NCBI GenBank assembly: GCA_008690995.1
Contig: VRMN01000002.1
Coordinates: 124,001-188,000, forward strand
Direction of reading: 5' to 3'
DNA length: 64,000 nt
Source: Porphyridium purpureum
Taxonomy: Eukaryota; Rhodophyta; Bangiophyceae; Porphyridiales; Porphyridiaceae
Within the stretch, counting starts at the first letter, position 1, and every line of letters starts with the position of its first letter. Below, in pieces: positions 55,801-64,000 of this stretch. The position numbers and the translations under genes are program-made. The notes under the pieces were generated by a model. It made no database searches, was not told where the DNA came from, and saw only the letters and a program-made list of their open reading frames with translations.

Positions 55801-58800
55801 TCGCAGGTGTACATTTTCGAAGATCGCGATGCCACGCGTATCGCCGAGGACGTCTTGCTTGCACCGTACGAGCAAAAGTCATTTCGCATCTGCGTTGCTC
55901 CGCGTATATCAGCAAAGGAACTCAAAGATGGTTCATGTAGGGAGCTTGTGGGTGGACTTCAGGTTGGTATACGCCCCGTTCCGTCCAACCGTCAGCATGT
56001 CTCGGTGGGCGGGGACGGCAGTACGATCAGCGGGCCGGAGTCATTGCTGGACGCCGCCGCTGGCGGAGAACCCGCCCACATGCAGATGATGCAGCAGCAC
56101 CGTGTCAAGTTTCGTGCAGTGGTCGGGATGAGTATCTTGAGCATCTTGCACGCGCCGAGTGAGCACGGCTGGAGCAGCAGCAGGAGCAGCGCAAGCGGTA
56201 ATTTGACCTTTTTAGACCTCGGCGTCATCCATTCATTACGCGCGACCATCAAGGGCGCGTTCTTTATTGCAAACAAGTCAACAGGATTGTCGGCACTGTT
56301 CAAACTGATACCGAGTTCCAAACGCGTGCGTTTGTCGCAGACTGAAGGTTCGCTTCGTCCTTGTGCGGCTTCTGGCCCCAGCTTGGCCTTGGGCAGCGCT
56401 TCAAATACTACAAGTGGCTCTGCAAATGCGAACATGCTCGAGCCAGAGCAAGACAGTGTTGCGAATCCGAGCCGCGTTCGCATTGAGGTCACACTGTCGG
56501 CCGACGCGTTTGGGCTTTTCGATGAGACGATCGAAATCCAAAACCTGTACTCACCCAGTAATTCACTCAGCCTTCACCTGCGCTTCTTCGCGGACGGGAG
56601 CGAGCTTCGATCAGATCTCCGTCGAGAGTCCGGATCTTCGTGGGAGCTGGCGGACGGCTGGGATGTTTACGTAACTAGCGGCCTCGTGGACGACTTGGTA
56701 CCGTCGAAGGTGGCGCAGGATTACCGCAATCTGAAATGGCGCGTGGTACATGACGCCAAGTGTCGCTTTACTTTCGACGTAATGCCGCGCCGAATGCTTC
56801 GCGCGGATTCGTACGTATTTGTATCGGACCTGCCGGTAAGTGTGCAGCTCGATCCACTTGGAAGAGGAGTCCAGGAGGCCAAGGGAGCTATGACCGCTCC
56901 TGTAGCGAACACCCCGTCGCACGTTCCGGGCTTTGGGTTGCGTGTTGTGAGTGATGCATTTACGCTTGGTGGTACGCGAAGAAGCCGCTCCTTTTCAGTG
57001 AGTGCTAGTGCGCTTAAAGTGAAAGGTATGGATATTGCGGACACACATGATTCGGAAGCCAGCGTGTTGGGCGAATTCTGCACCGCAACCGAGCTTGCGC
57101 AACTGGCGCAGGATGGAGAGCTGCGGAAACGCGGTATCCTCGCGCTCATGCGCAGTGCCAGTCTGGCGGGTGGCTCGGGTGGTGTTGGTAGCACGAACGA
57201 AACGTTTGTGTCAAACATGATGAGCATGTTCAGCTCTACAAACCGTGCGTTGAAAGTTATCGCCATTCAGGCGAGACTTGTCCAGTCTATACTTCTTCTC
57301 AAGGCGTGGGACGGTAATGTTGTTCATAGCATGGAGACGGAGCGATCTGAGATGCCCCGTGAGCAATGCTTGTCGAATCGTATCGCAAGCGGTTACGCAG
57401 ATTCACATCCTGTTGGTGTGCGCAAACTTGCGACTCAATTGGGTGCCGTGGGTCATTCGACGCGCTGGAAAATTCTCAAGTTTGGAGTAGTCGTGATGAA
57501 TCCGACAGGTGCGGAGCTTGTGTTCTGCGTGGGCAAGTTGCCAAGTGGGGTGAGCATGAATGTATCCCCACTGGAGCTTGCCACGGACAAGCCGTCGCAT
57601 GCGGATGCTGGCAAGGATGGTCGGTCCGATGAGGGAGAAGGCGGAGATACTTTCCCAGAGCTCTCGCTGGTGCGGCTTTCAGCACGGAGCGAACAAGTCC
57701 TGCAATTCTGTTTGCACCCTCTGGAGGTGGCTGAAATGCTTGCATTTGCTGCTGGTGAGTTTACGCTGTCGGTTGCGATTCATAACACAATGAACGAGTA
57801 TGGTGGTGCTGAGTTAATAGTACAGGGTATGTTGACTGCGCCGCGCTTCGGCTTCGAGAGACTCTCCGGTACTACGCACGCGCAACTAGTGCCGGCGCCT
57901 GCAGTTTCACCAAGGTCAGGTGACGACGAAGCAGATAGCATGCCGTATGAGCGCTTTGAACTCGATTTTGGTGCCGAGGCGGCGCCATTTCTGTTGCCGC
58001 GGCCGGTGTCAGCGCAAGTTGCGAGCACTGGCTCGATGTCTGTAGATGAAGGTTACGACTTGAAGGAGTCGTGGTTTATTGTGCGTAATCTCACGAGAAG
58101 CGACTCACTGCGCTTCAGGCCTCAGGTGGTTTCTTCTGAAGGGGAAGGAAGCACCAGCGGTTGCTCGCCACTAGCGGCTCTTTTCGCACTGCATCTCGTT
58201 GAGCACTTGTCTGGAGCGCCCCTCACAGAGTTTGATCTCAGTCCTGGGGAGCATCTCGCTGTGCGCGTCAAGCTCTCATTAAGCGAGGCTTCCACAGATC
58301 ATGACCAGACCGCACGAGCGATTTTGTCGGCAAGGAGAGAACAGCATCAGCTGCAGGCTCATTCTCGGACTGAAGCTGAGGGCCAGCTGGCCGCTGTGGC
58401 TGAAATCACGAGCAAAGTTTCTTCACTCGCGTCTGATTCTACGTCTCTGTTGGCGCCTGGGCAGTCGCCGGTCGACTCCATGACCGAGGACGCTGGTGCG
58501 CTTGCTTCTGCTGTCGCTATGCTTGTGGCTCCTGGTGCAAAGGGGTCGACGGGTAGTACAGCTGCTCAGGAATTGGGCGCCGCAGTGTCTGCATCCGCGC
58601 ATGCTGGGCGCATCACGTCGACCTCTGCGTCTGAGAATGTGATTAGCGGGCCGTTTGCGTGCATTCAATTTGCTTGTAGGACACTGGGCAAAGATGGCGA
58701 CGAGCCCACGCGCAGCGTCAAACTCAGTGGTCGCGTGCAGCCCAGACCGTCATTTATCGTCACGCCCCGCAGTCTTGTTTTGAAGTCCAGAGCGGATGGC

Positions 58801-61800
58801 AGCGGTGAAGTCATTAGCGGTGACGGCACTGGTGAGGTCATCCTTGATGTCCTTGACGAGCCAGGCGGAAGCCTTGCTGGACGCCAAGTGCCTCACAGTC
58901 GTCCGTGCGCGACCTCGCAACCTAATCGCGAGGAGGACGAGGACGAGAACACGTCTCGGATGGAAATTGATGGTGAATTTCATCTTGTTTCAAGCTGGAA
59001 GCGCGGCACTGTCGAGGTTGAAATTGAGCAGCGCGACCCGTATCCGGCGCTCATCATTTCGCCCCGATTCGTGCAAATTCCGCCTGCAGGATCAGTGTGC
59101 GTACGAGTAAGCGTCGCGGAAGCGCACGTTGCGCGATTTAGTGAGCGCTGCACGGTACGACTGGCGCTGCGCGATACGAGCGGTGCATTCCCGGTGGCCT
59201 TGCTGTCCGTTATGGTGGATCCCTTATCCAGCCCGTTGAATACCGACAGGGATGGGAACAGCGACAAGACCAGTATGGTACCCGACGCGGTACAACCAAT
59301 GCTAAGAAAGAGCCTCACTGGTGTGACGGCGTCTGTTCGCAGCTCGTCGGAGGCTGTGAGAAAGAGTTTCTCCGGAGCATTAGCCTCAGCGCTCGACTCG
59401 CCAGATCAACTCAGCGGTTCGCCGCGGCATGGTGGCAGCAATGTGGTTTCGACTGGCGGTGGGGATGGTACCAGCGGTGGTGGCGTTATGCACACAACGA
59501 CCTTATCCGCCCGCAGTGTCATGAGCACGGCCAGCGGGTACGGATTAGGTTCACCGTCGTCAGGTTCGAATGGAGCGCAGGTTTTGACCCCAGACATGGA
59601 GCGAAAAACGGAGGCGCAGAACATTGGCAGTAGCGCTTCTGGGCCCGGTCGTCGTCCCGATAAGGAGCGATCCCCGGCAAGCACGGCAGCGAGCTCGCCG
59701 CGCATGATGTCTGAAGGCCTGGGTCGAAGCTCTGGTGCGGCCCATCTGGTGATCAAAGGCTGCTCTCCGGTACCGGATGATGCTTCACGGTACGAGATTG
59801 ATCTCGGGCAGCTGACGGTCGGTTCTGAACCAGTTGTGTGGTCGCTTGGTCTCGAAAGTTCTCTGCCCGACACACGTCTTGAATACAAGGTGCACATGAA
59901 TGCCATGCCACGCACGGCAAGAATCTTTGCGTTAAAATCGTCGAGCGAAGGGGCGTCGTCTTCAAATGCATCATTACCACAAGCTGGCGGGGCGGGCGGG
60001 CGCGGGCTGGCGGGTGCTCAGGGAGGTGCAGTAGGCCACGATGATGACGCTGATTCAGCTACGGCTTGGATTCGCATCAATCGCAACGGAGGTATTATCG
60101 ATTCAAATGACGAAGCGGCGCACGTATTGGCAATTCATTTGGCCCCTGTGACGGTGCAGGCGTATTGTGCTTACTTGGTATTAGAGAATCGTGCGCTGCC
60201 GCAGGACATGAAAGTGATCCGTATCAACTTTGAAGCCGTGGCGGATGGTAGTTTGCTAAGTGAGCAGGTGATCGCTCAGCGCTTTTTTTCTGTAGCGTAT
60301 GACGGTGCCGGCGCGGGCGCGGCGCAGCGTAGCGTGGACTTTGGTGTCGTAGTTGCGGACCATATGTACCGTACACGCTCATTTGTCGTATACAATCATG
60401 CCGATGTCAGCGCAGAGTTTGTGCTCCGCCACAACCTTCCGCTCACGGGCTTCGCTGCTCGCTCTGAGTGTCATTTTTCGCTAACCAACAGTTCGCTGAA
60501 GAAGGTCAATTGGATCGCCATCGAACCCAAGCAGAAGCGCCGCATCTTTTTCTTTTATTTTCCGCGTATGGACTGGTCCGCAAATGAAACCCAACCGCCG
60601 CGTCCGTCGGGGGCGAGCAGTCATGCTTCGACACGATCGGCTGCAACACCGCTTGAATTCAAAGTGTACGTGAGCTGCAAGCTTGTGAAGAACTTTCAAG
60701 AGGTAATCAGCGTCAGAAGTCGTTGCAGGCCTGCACGCCTTACCATTTCCACACGCATGGTTGATTTCGTGTTGAAGTCGGCGACCGCGAGTGCTCATCC
60801 AGGAACCGGATTTGTGTCCAGTGCTTTTTCATCTGCAGCCGCAGCAGACAAAGAACAAAGCTCGATTGGTGCTGCGTCAGGCGCGCACGTGCGCAAGTTG
60901 TCCAACTCGGGGTCATTTCAGGACCTGAGCAAGATGGACTCCTCGTCACCTCGGAGGACAACCCAGGGCGCCTTGAATTTGGCGTCTCAGACGCATCAGC
61001 CACAGCAGCAGCCACAGCAGCAGCCACAGTTGCAGCAACAAGTCCAGCACACTCAGCAAACGTCGGCTTGGGCCTTGCTTGTGGAGCCTGCGTCGTTCCG
61101 CGTCAAGCTGAGCTTCAATCATAATTCGTTGCTCAAGACGCCGGTAGAGTACGCGCTGCGCACGCAGGCGCAATGTTTTGAAGTTCTAGTACCGGACAAG
61201 GCGGCGAGCCGACTTGGAAATGGTGTAACTGGTGAAAGTGGTCTCCCAGACAAGCATGAGCTCTTGGTACGGCCGCGCATCGGCCGCATCCGCGAGCGGC
61301 TCGCAGCAATTAAGCGTGACTGCTTCTTGGAGGAGCACTTTGCAGTTTACAATGTGGCCGACCCGTGCGAATATTTTTGGGTGCGGTTGCGGTTGCGCGT
61401 GGGCAAGGCTGCACAAATTATGGACGCACCGCCCGTGTTCCTTCACCGCAAGTCGCCTGCCCATGCGCAGCTGGAGGCTCTCGTAACGGCATTTCTTCAA
61501 AAGTTTGCAGCCTTCTGGTCCAGCTTCAAGCGGCCGCGCGTTGTAGGATCCGGCGCCGACTCCATTGCTCTTGCGCTGGCTTCTTCCGGAGGCGACGCGG
61601 ACTCAATGGAGCATGTGCTCGCCACCATTGCGCGCAAGCGCCGCGAAGCTGAGCAGGCTATGAGCGGTGGGGGAGACGGCGAGCCTTTGCGTGCATGGCT
61701 CTCGCGTATTGAGGCAGCTTCACATACGCAAGAGTACCGCGCTCTGCTCTTGGACTTACATTATGTGACAGACGAGTTGTCGTTCTACGCTTTGCGTGAT

Positions 61801-62076
61801 GCTAACGATGTCATTGTGCAGCTTGCACACGTGCTGTTCTCGGTCATGTTCAAGCACAGCGTCTTTGCGACTTTCATGCGCACCCCAACATTCCCTGATA
61901 CGGGGCGCGGCACGAGCAGCGCCAGCAGTACAAGCAGCAGAAGCAGCGACGTGCCGCATATTCTTCCGGCCGTGTTGCGCCCGTGGACCGGACAGATGCG
62001 CCATTTTCTGAGCCTGTTCCCAGAGTACTCAGTTTCGTTTGCAGCGCTTCGCGACTTGCAAAGCTTGCTTGACTGA
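49882..62076 (+). CDS. Giant protein with repeated PapD/ASH-like beta domains
   Basis: A single 4064-codon frame without introns. At least nine regions have the ASH/MSP/PapD-like pattern: a short 'FGxxxxxxxxxRxxxIxNxS' entry followed by beta strands and an F-x-P end. Examples are near residues 51, 354, 547, 859 (FQLGDCNVQSQRSIVVPVVN), 1262 (MNFGVMFQGEQRSKVIIVHN), 1366 (TEFGMCNVGEQSQHTLRVRI), 1718, 2109 (LDLGVIHSLRATIKGAFFIA) and 3484 (VDFGVVVADHMYRTRSFVVY). Long Ser/Gly/acidic linkers separate them. A basic coiled coil sits near 1471-1505 and the C-terminal 250 residues are helical. Similar architectures are known in HYDIN, CFAP47/65, CEP192 and TMEM131, mostly ciliary, centrosomal or secretory proteins. 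No signal peptide or membrane segment is seen. Which of these it is closest to cannot be told from motifs; a cytoskeletal or scaffolding role is inference. Confidence 0.7.
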   Translation: MSRAQHTGSSAAGSAGVIVLVHEQHGSPETSLNSAVVDGGGGGGGNGEGACQLLLGDVAFGEQEVVRRFTIRNPQNVSCTCTLSADIELMQLFSSIWFQGENENFEARQNASVRPFLDATSSTSSTSSTSSTSSRSSIGRTGDSTPLYSSTGTAMEEPSSELTDQRDKGSPSGMESTHFSASPRTLQAGTINESSSELGFPLRSGTDDQISGMQDDEGIHERNEQHSVALDDQHEDLIGPEGNGWEENMLFNENQPRDRFYIPAGAEQVIFVCMFPKPRTAAPPAISGVEGTRIDSRGGLSRISGHIRVLQEFDGNSGEGWVDEIAQSTPKNNASLGGDSSFAQALASEDQVLYIEVVGRIGDSVIRCELSEIAFDHCVLGREYVKEFTVWNMSELRTAFRIKFPFPSLDFVRKSQSGSQPGGYITAIPSAAGGIARSLEFDHRHGHAGSGAPVTSGKDRFGDQHHHAELEFLDFETDLRVGMASAPPLELHAFGNRRVRVAFRPLALIGAETHFELENVRDLGKVQFVKLSLSAFAEGLVDGFELSCGADGLNFGDCYAFNHVSRKVTIRNLTAEKLDVALGSDRPDCVTFSLADEGELSIGTSTLGHDSREHGLDLDLNASNLSPREQDDAPKGEHEHDPVVDSFIDIRGTGTASGLVQEGSDPVVISKANTSNVSAPNSGAPLVFNRKNAIDEITLNPRQERVLRVWFYPPAMDFPHESGHGTGDGSGAGHGAVHDDGDEVDEDGNGDNKASNKRGEDSVHSQAVRGSVAGSVHRSTDVHAHEGEHEHETLDGRDDHDHPFENRRNRNYILQRLRKVEFHVQMRSLATSTGAHRAKSVLCRARVCESVVQVLRSEFQLGDCNVQSQRSIVVPVVNCSDLPAFLGVEYSSKSLSSTVKELVIAPWQTYDLMFHFVPRKVNPEYKKQVTIVNLRNRRGRNDSVFWVRANIMDHNQAAAHALYYKLLAPLPTNELDFGAITEGHPAVRAFRVKNISVEKLVLRFEAPRWVTFFRSVRSDRDTVGQKHAKQEQIEKLAQQISSVVVPPTFFSAAEDERSYIESALQPARLVTEAIRNGLLLHTSSIALSGNDEIFVFVSLVHNGGTSGSNAGNAQTAGGNESQSKHVAGDSYAQAPGRSEKDRDHSRFKFKPFETRMRIFLEEFDPKPFEAYNSRYPTGVNAANPDIGTNDSERGYAKTGGVSVAGSADAAGSLEVSQNGESSVKGAKPSSASALATSVTKIRPREVSILMRACTCEIELAQRIMNFGVMFQGEQRSKVIIVHNKAEAPLMYAIQKSRSVASGDLKFGAAKYGVVRPYSSRELPFTFSPSLAGVFEERVTFMNLWNKKDIQSVTIKATILRRSHFSLTALNSTEFGMCNVGEQSQHTLRVRIENTSDKSRRLAIQALVKLLDVSQPHAGESQIQSEPVENRRPVEIDALFRQETQLLENSSASGVPGAAEGIGGSELHSESQDLELLERKLKSYYRKGKEEKARKTEALIEQLKASIGARDGLQHSLPSPTSSDAAVPGAPVLGEQGNITAGASTPTTFTNALTVTLKAGEARTYLVTILPSDDPDCEAVSRVYAECQIIAYESKNRDAVQKLECHFEVEWVPHPHPEDQEEDEAGTAENLVEENVLKGSFFEFDDDNDPATDGMTTPSGKRIHVAGASQSLAEPAINVDQSPIHSRGAGTGGRSGLVSSVSVNQGLLSARLQRPAYARLLSVSSHTLDVKELSVGHEARVSLVVHNVSGRIIRFRVLLAAMAVESTNQGQHVVRKNKLVWPRPSEAIYVRSEPRAGRLLAGMACAVEFSVFFLREGILERNILITASPEERNASGLGSLRNLNLSTRQSHAQDQKPKRNHLFDGLSESGSSDNEMDASTEDEHELGLVRGEGKGMEASDLMMQIKDFVPLTIFGVGVNAPLVRFPLVEENPDGIFDLGIGRVDPSRPYALETWLPVRSACNAPLCVTVKSNLASQVYIFEDRDATRIAEDVLLAPYEQKSFRICVAPRISAKELKDGSCRELVGGLQVGIRPVPSNRQHVSVGGDGSTISGPESLLDAAAGGEPAHMQMMQQHRVKFRAVVGMSILSILHAPSEHGWSSSRSSASGNLTFLDLGVIHSLRATIKGAFFIANKSTGLSALFKLIPSSKRVRLSQTEGSLRPCAASGPSLALGSASNTTSGSANANMLEPEQDSVANPSRVRIEVTLSADAFGLFDETIEIQNLYSPSNSLSLHLRFFADGSELRSDLRRESGSSWELADGWDVYVTSGLVDDLVPSKVAQDYRNLKWRVVHDAKCRFTFDVMPRRMLRADSYVFVSDLPVSVQLDPLGRGVQEAKGAMTAPVANTPSHVPGFGLRVVSDAFTLGGTRRSRSFSVSASALKVKGMDIADTHDSEASVLGEFCTATELAQLAQDGELRKRGILALMRSASLAGGSGGVGSTNETFVSNMMSMFSSTNRALKVIAIQARLVQSILLLKAWDGNVVHSMETERSEMPREQCLSNRIASGYADSHPVGVRKLATQLGAVGHSTRWKILKFGVVVMNPTGAELVFCVGKLPSGVSMNVSPLELATDKPSHADAGKDGRSDEGEGGDTFPELSLVRLSARSEQVLQFCLHPLEVAEMLAFAAGEFTLSVAIHNTMNEYGGAELIVQGMLTAPRFGFERLSGTTHAQLVPAPAVSPRSGDDEADSMPYERFELDFGAEAAPFLLPRPVSAQVASTGSMSVDEGYDLKESWFIVRNLTRSDSLRFRPQVVSSEGEGSTSGCSPLAALFALHLVEHLSGAPLTEFDLSPGEHLAVRVKLSLSEASTDHDQTARAILSARREQHQLQAHSRTEAEGQLAAVAEITSKVSSLASDSTSLLAPGQSPVDSMTEDAGALASAVAMLVAPGAKGSTGSTAAQELGAAVSASAHAGRITSTSASENVISGPFACIQFACRTLGKDGDEPTRSVKLSGRVQPRPSFIVTPRSLVLKSRADGSGEVISGDGTGEVILDVLDEPGGSLAGRQVPHSRPCATSQPNREEDEDENTSRMEIDGEFHLVSSWKRGTVEVEIEQRDPYPALIISPRFVQIPPAGSVCVRVSVAEAHVARFSERCTVRLALRDTSGAFPVALLSVMVDPLSSPLNTDRDGNSDKTSMVPDAVQPMLRKSLTGVTASVRSSSEAVRKSFSGALASALDSPDQLSGSPRHGGSNVVSTGGGDGTSGGGVMHTTTLSARSVMSTASGYGLGSPSSGSNGAQVLTPDMERKTEAQNIGSSASGPGRRPDKERSPASTAASSPRMMSEGLGRSSGAAHLVIKGCSPVPDDASRYEIDLGQLTVGSEPVVWSLGLESSLPDTRLEYKVHMNAMPRTARIFALKSSSEGASSSNASLPQAGGAGGRGLAGAQGGAVGHDDDADSATAWIRINRNGGIIDSNDEAAHVLAIHLAPVTVQAYCAYLVLENRALPQDMKVIRINFEAVADGSLLSEQVIAQRFFSVAYDGAGAGAAQRSVDFGVVVADHMYRTRSFVVYNHADVSAEFVLRHNLPLTGFAARSECHFSLTNSSLKKVNWIAIEPKQKRRIFFFYFPRMDWSANETQPPRPSGASSHASTRSAATPLEFKVYVSCKLVKNFQEVISVRSRCRPARLTISTRMVDFVLKSATASAHPGTGFVSSAFSSAAAADKEQSSIGAASGAHVRKLSNSGSFQDLSKMDSSSPRRTTQGALNLASQTHQPQQQPQQQPQLQQQVQHTQQTSAWALLVEPASFRVKLSFNHNSLLKTPVEYALRTQAQCFEVLVPDKAASRLGNGVTGESGLPDKHELLVRPRIGRIRERLAAIKRDCFLEEHFAVYNVADPCEYFWVRLRLRVGKAAQIMDAPPVFLHRKSPAHAQLEALVTAFLQKFAAFWSSFKRPRVVGSGADSIALALASSGGDADSMEHVLATIARKRREAEQAMSGGGDGEPLRAWLSRIEAASHTQEYRALLLDLHYVTDELSFYALRDANDVIVQLAHVLFSVMFKHSVFATFMRTPTFPDTGRGTSSASSTSSRSSDVPHILPAVLRPWTGQMRHFLSLFPEYSVSFAALRDLQSLLD
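50234..50290 (+). repeat. Imperfect AGCACCAGT repeat (Ser/Thr-rich linker)
   Basis: Tandem trinucleotide-type units encode an SST repeat within the giant gene. Confidence 0.7.
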
Positions 62077-62544
62077 GGCAAGGGCGACGGAACAGGAGAA
62101 AAAAACAAAAAAAAAACATAGTCCTTCCAGTGCAAAATATCTATACATCCAGGGCAAACCCGCTGGAACGAAAAGTCACCAAATGCACACCTTTCATCTT
62201 CTCAACCTTGCGAAGTCTGCAGAAGCAGGATTTTTAACCATGACACGAACCCAATTGGTCTTTGAGCTCGAAACGGGACGCGGATACACTCTTTTCCTGG
62301 ACCAGAGTCGATACCTTCATGCCTGTCTCCACGCAGCCCGTGGAAGCACTGGAAAGCAGCCAACAGCGCCTGTTATCTCAGCGGAAACAAATCGAAAGAG
62401 GCCGGGGACATAGCTCCCACACTTCATTATGATTATTCAGACGTCAAATGCGCAGATAGGAAGACATGGTCGACCTTTCTTGCACGTTGGCTCTCAGGAA
62501 GCCAAAATATCTATCGATCCTGCAGTGTCAAAAATGTAAAACAC
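62077..62544. other. Spacer between convergent genes, no gene
   Basis: This 468-bp stretch holds an A-rich tract (62099-62117) and two copies of CAAAATATCTAT (62136 and 62503), one near each gene's 3' end. No other feature is seen. Confidence 0.5.
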
Positions 62545-63984
62545 TTAATCATCTGAAACATGACCACTGCACTCCTCATCATCAGCACGATCAAGACCAC
62601 CGTGATCATGATCTGGGTACGGCTCTTTCAACCCAGAACGCCTTCTGAACTGATCTGATTCAGACGAGCCGTGCTCTTGAGCAGATTCACCATGACTTGC
62701 AGAAAGTGCCAGCTCGACTCTGACTGAATTCTGTGCCGTCTTTTGTGCTGCCTTGTCCTCTTTACCTGCTGGCCTCTTGCAGTTGCTAGCCATCTTGCTT
62801 TCCAGCACAATTTCCTCCTCGGTTTCGTTACCATCCTGGTTAAGCTTGACCAAGCCTGCTGTGCTATCGCTCAGCACGTCTTCCTCTCTGGCGCTTCCTC
62901 TATCCTGGACATACACCTCATGCACGAGGGACTTGGCCTCAAGAACTTGCTTTCTTTTCCGCGTGCTTGACCGGGACGGAGGCCGCGTGTACGCAACATG
63001 CGTCACAACGTCTTCTGCCATCTCGCGAAGCTTTCGCAGGAGCCGGCGTGCGTACTCGACACCCAAGGGCTTGTTTTTTCTTGCCTTGCTTTGTGTCTGC
63101 GGCGGCAGCGCTCTGCATACTGGGTTACCGAACAACTTACATGCCTTTGCTCGTGCTTCCAAGAACGTGTCCATGTCCTCTGGCAGCGCCTCCAGCTCAG
63201 AAATCTCATTGTTATCCAGCATCAGAATCACAAGCTTGGGTGCGTGGCGAAGTCTGACACAACATCGTTTGAGGCCATTCTTTCCCAAAAATAGCGAGCA
63301 GACACAAGGAAAGGACTCTAGCCAGTCTTGCGGGACTTCGAGCAGCTTGTTGTCATCAAGGTTGATGTGCTCCAAGCCGCTCTGCGAGTCAAGCCGCGGG
63401 AGCTTTCCAATACGGTTCGATTCGAGATACAGGCGTCGCAGGCTAGGCAATTCACAAAACAGCCATGCTGGCAATTGCACGAGCTTGTTCGCACGCATGT
63501 GCAAGGCATCTGTATTGGGAAAGAGACGAACGAGCTCGGGCACCGTCGTCAGGCAATTCTGATCCCAGACTTGGATCCGCACACGCGACCGAAATTCCTC
63601 TGGAATTTCTGTAGTAATCCATACCTCGAGCTCACATATCTCAATATCTGTCAGGTCCAATGCGGCAAGGTTGAGTACGTACGGAAGGTTCTTAAGCGCA
63701 TTCACACATCGTCTCTCAAAAAGCGTGCGCATGTCCTTCTCAGGCTGGGCAGTGCTCGACGCCGTGGTCCCCGGATTCTGGTCTCCCACATCATTTGGAC
63801 TCGACTTTAAAACTCTCGAAGGATTCTTCTGCTTGATGGAACCCAAAGCCGAATTCGGCTCTTTCTTCCATGCTTCAGTGTCCTTCGTAATGGCTGTCGG
63901 CTTGGCAAGTGTATTGCCTAGACTTCGTGCGGGTGCAAGCGCAAGATTTCCGCTTCGACCAAGCGCAAGGCTGCGCTGCGCCAT
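62545..63984 (-). CDS. Leucine-rich-repeat protein, probably nuclear or cytosolic
   Basis: At least 479 residues from the first ATG (63984). The frame stays open to the right, so the true start may lie outside the window. Residues about 100-300 contain five or six LRRs of the SDS22-like or typical class: LFPNTDALHMRANKLVQLP, LPSLRRLYLESNRIGKLP, LEHINLDDNKLLEVP, VCSLFLGKNGLKRC, and LVILMLDNNEISELEALPED as a cap. A basic region follows (KARKNKPLG, TRPPSRSSTRKRKQVLEAK), then an acidic Ser-rich tail ending in DDEECSGHVSDD. No signal peptide or transmembrane segment appears. The LRR part is a protein-interaction scaffold; the ligand is unknown. It converges with the giant ASH-like gene. Confidence 0.8.
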   Translation of the reverse strand: MAQRSLALGRSGNLALAPARSLGNTLAKPTAITKDTEAWKKEPNSALGSIKQKNPSRVLKSSPNDVGDQNPGTTASSTAQPEKDMRTLFERRCVNALKNLPYVLNLAALDLTDIEICELEVWITTEIPEEFRSRVRIQVWDQNCLTTVPELVRLFPNTDALHMRANKLVQLPAWLFCELPSLRRLYLESNRIGKLPRLDSQSGLEHINLDDNKLLEVPQDWLESFPCVCSLFLGKNGLKRCCVRLRHAPKLVILMLDNNEISELEALPEDMDTFLEARAKACKLFGNPVCRALPPQTQSKARKNKPLGVEYARRLLRKLREMAEDVVTHVAYTRPPSRSSTRKRKQVLEAKSLVHEVYVQDRGSAREEDVLSDSTAGLVKLNQDGNETEEEIVLESKMASNCKRPAGKEDKAAQKTAQNSVRVELALSASHGESAQEHGSSESDQFRRRSGLKEPYPDHDHGGLDRADDEECSGHVSDD

Positions 63985-64000
63985 GCCAGACAAGGGTGCA

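Noticed and set aside
49882-62076. Naming the giant gene HYDIN
   Set aside because: ASH-like domains occur in several unrelated giant proteins; the motifs do not discriminate.
1-64000. CRISPR array, rRNA genes, integrated virus
   Set aside because: No regularly spaced identical repeats, no rRNA-like blocks and no capsid, polymerase or reverse-transcriptase motifs were seen.

Overview
The window reads as nuclear DNA of a unicellular photosynthetic eukaryote with a compact, GC-rich, almost intronless genome. A plastid is indicated by a Tic22-type import protein, a bestrophin with a long N-terminal presequence, an organellar RlmN methyltransferase and a TPR protein with a transit-like N-terminus. 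Eukaryotic genes include proteasome RPN6, a nonaspanin, a RING-H2 protein, a SAPS-type PP6 regulator, a USP deubiquitinase and RagA/Gtr1. Only one gene (RagA) clearly needs a spliceosomal intron. This fits a Porphyridium-like red microalga, but that placement is inference from gene content and architecture.

Layout. 1-4.9 kb is a transposon zone. A minus-strand transposase frame, open for at least 1071 codons, runs off the left edge (Plavaka-type with a C2H2 knuckle). It is followed by TACGTA-rich degenerate repeats, a decayed DD34E Tc1/mariner copy and short direct repeats. 4.9-15 kb is a duplicated neighbourhood of Tic22, a P/U-type cyclin and a major intrinsic protein (MIP) channel carrying an N-terminal IPT/TIG domain. 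One MIP copy is dead and interrupted. A 1.6-kb Tic22-3'/cyclin segment has been copied between the dead and the intact MIP.

15.5-34 kb is ordinary gene-dense euchromatin: bestrophin, tRNA-Leu(CAA), RPN6, nonaspanin, a small unknown gene, a decayed Fanzor (eukaryotic TnpB relative), FAM210/DUF1279, RlmN, an unknown gene, an AlkB-type hydroxylase, a RING protein and a SAPS protein. 34-64 kb holds a HAX1-like protein, a 1267-residue USP, the TPR protein, a 1651-residue membrane protein fusing a class-II glutamine amidotransferase with a SIS domain, RagA, a 4064-residue intronless protein built of PapD/ASH-like beta domains, and an LRR protein at the right edge.

Two points stand out. First, the IPT-MIP fusion and the membrane HExxH-GATase-SIS fusion are unusual architectures whose function cannot be read from the sequence. 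Second, a short motif, ACTGTAC(A/C)(C/T) or its complement, recurs in front of many genes and is clustered in divergent promoters, so it may be a shared promoter element. Genes are packed head-to-head and tail-to-tail with short spacers. Several proteins (RagA, SAPS/PP6, the proteasome subunit, USP and RING) belong to growth signalling and protein turnover, but adjacency here is not evidence of an operon.
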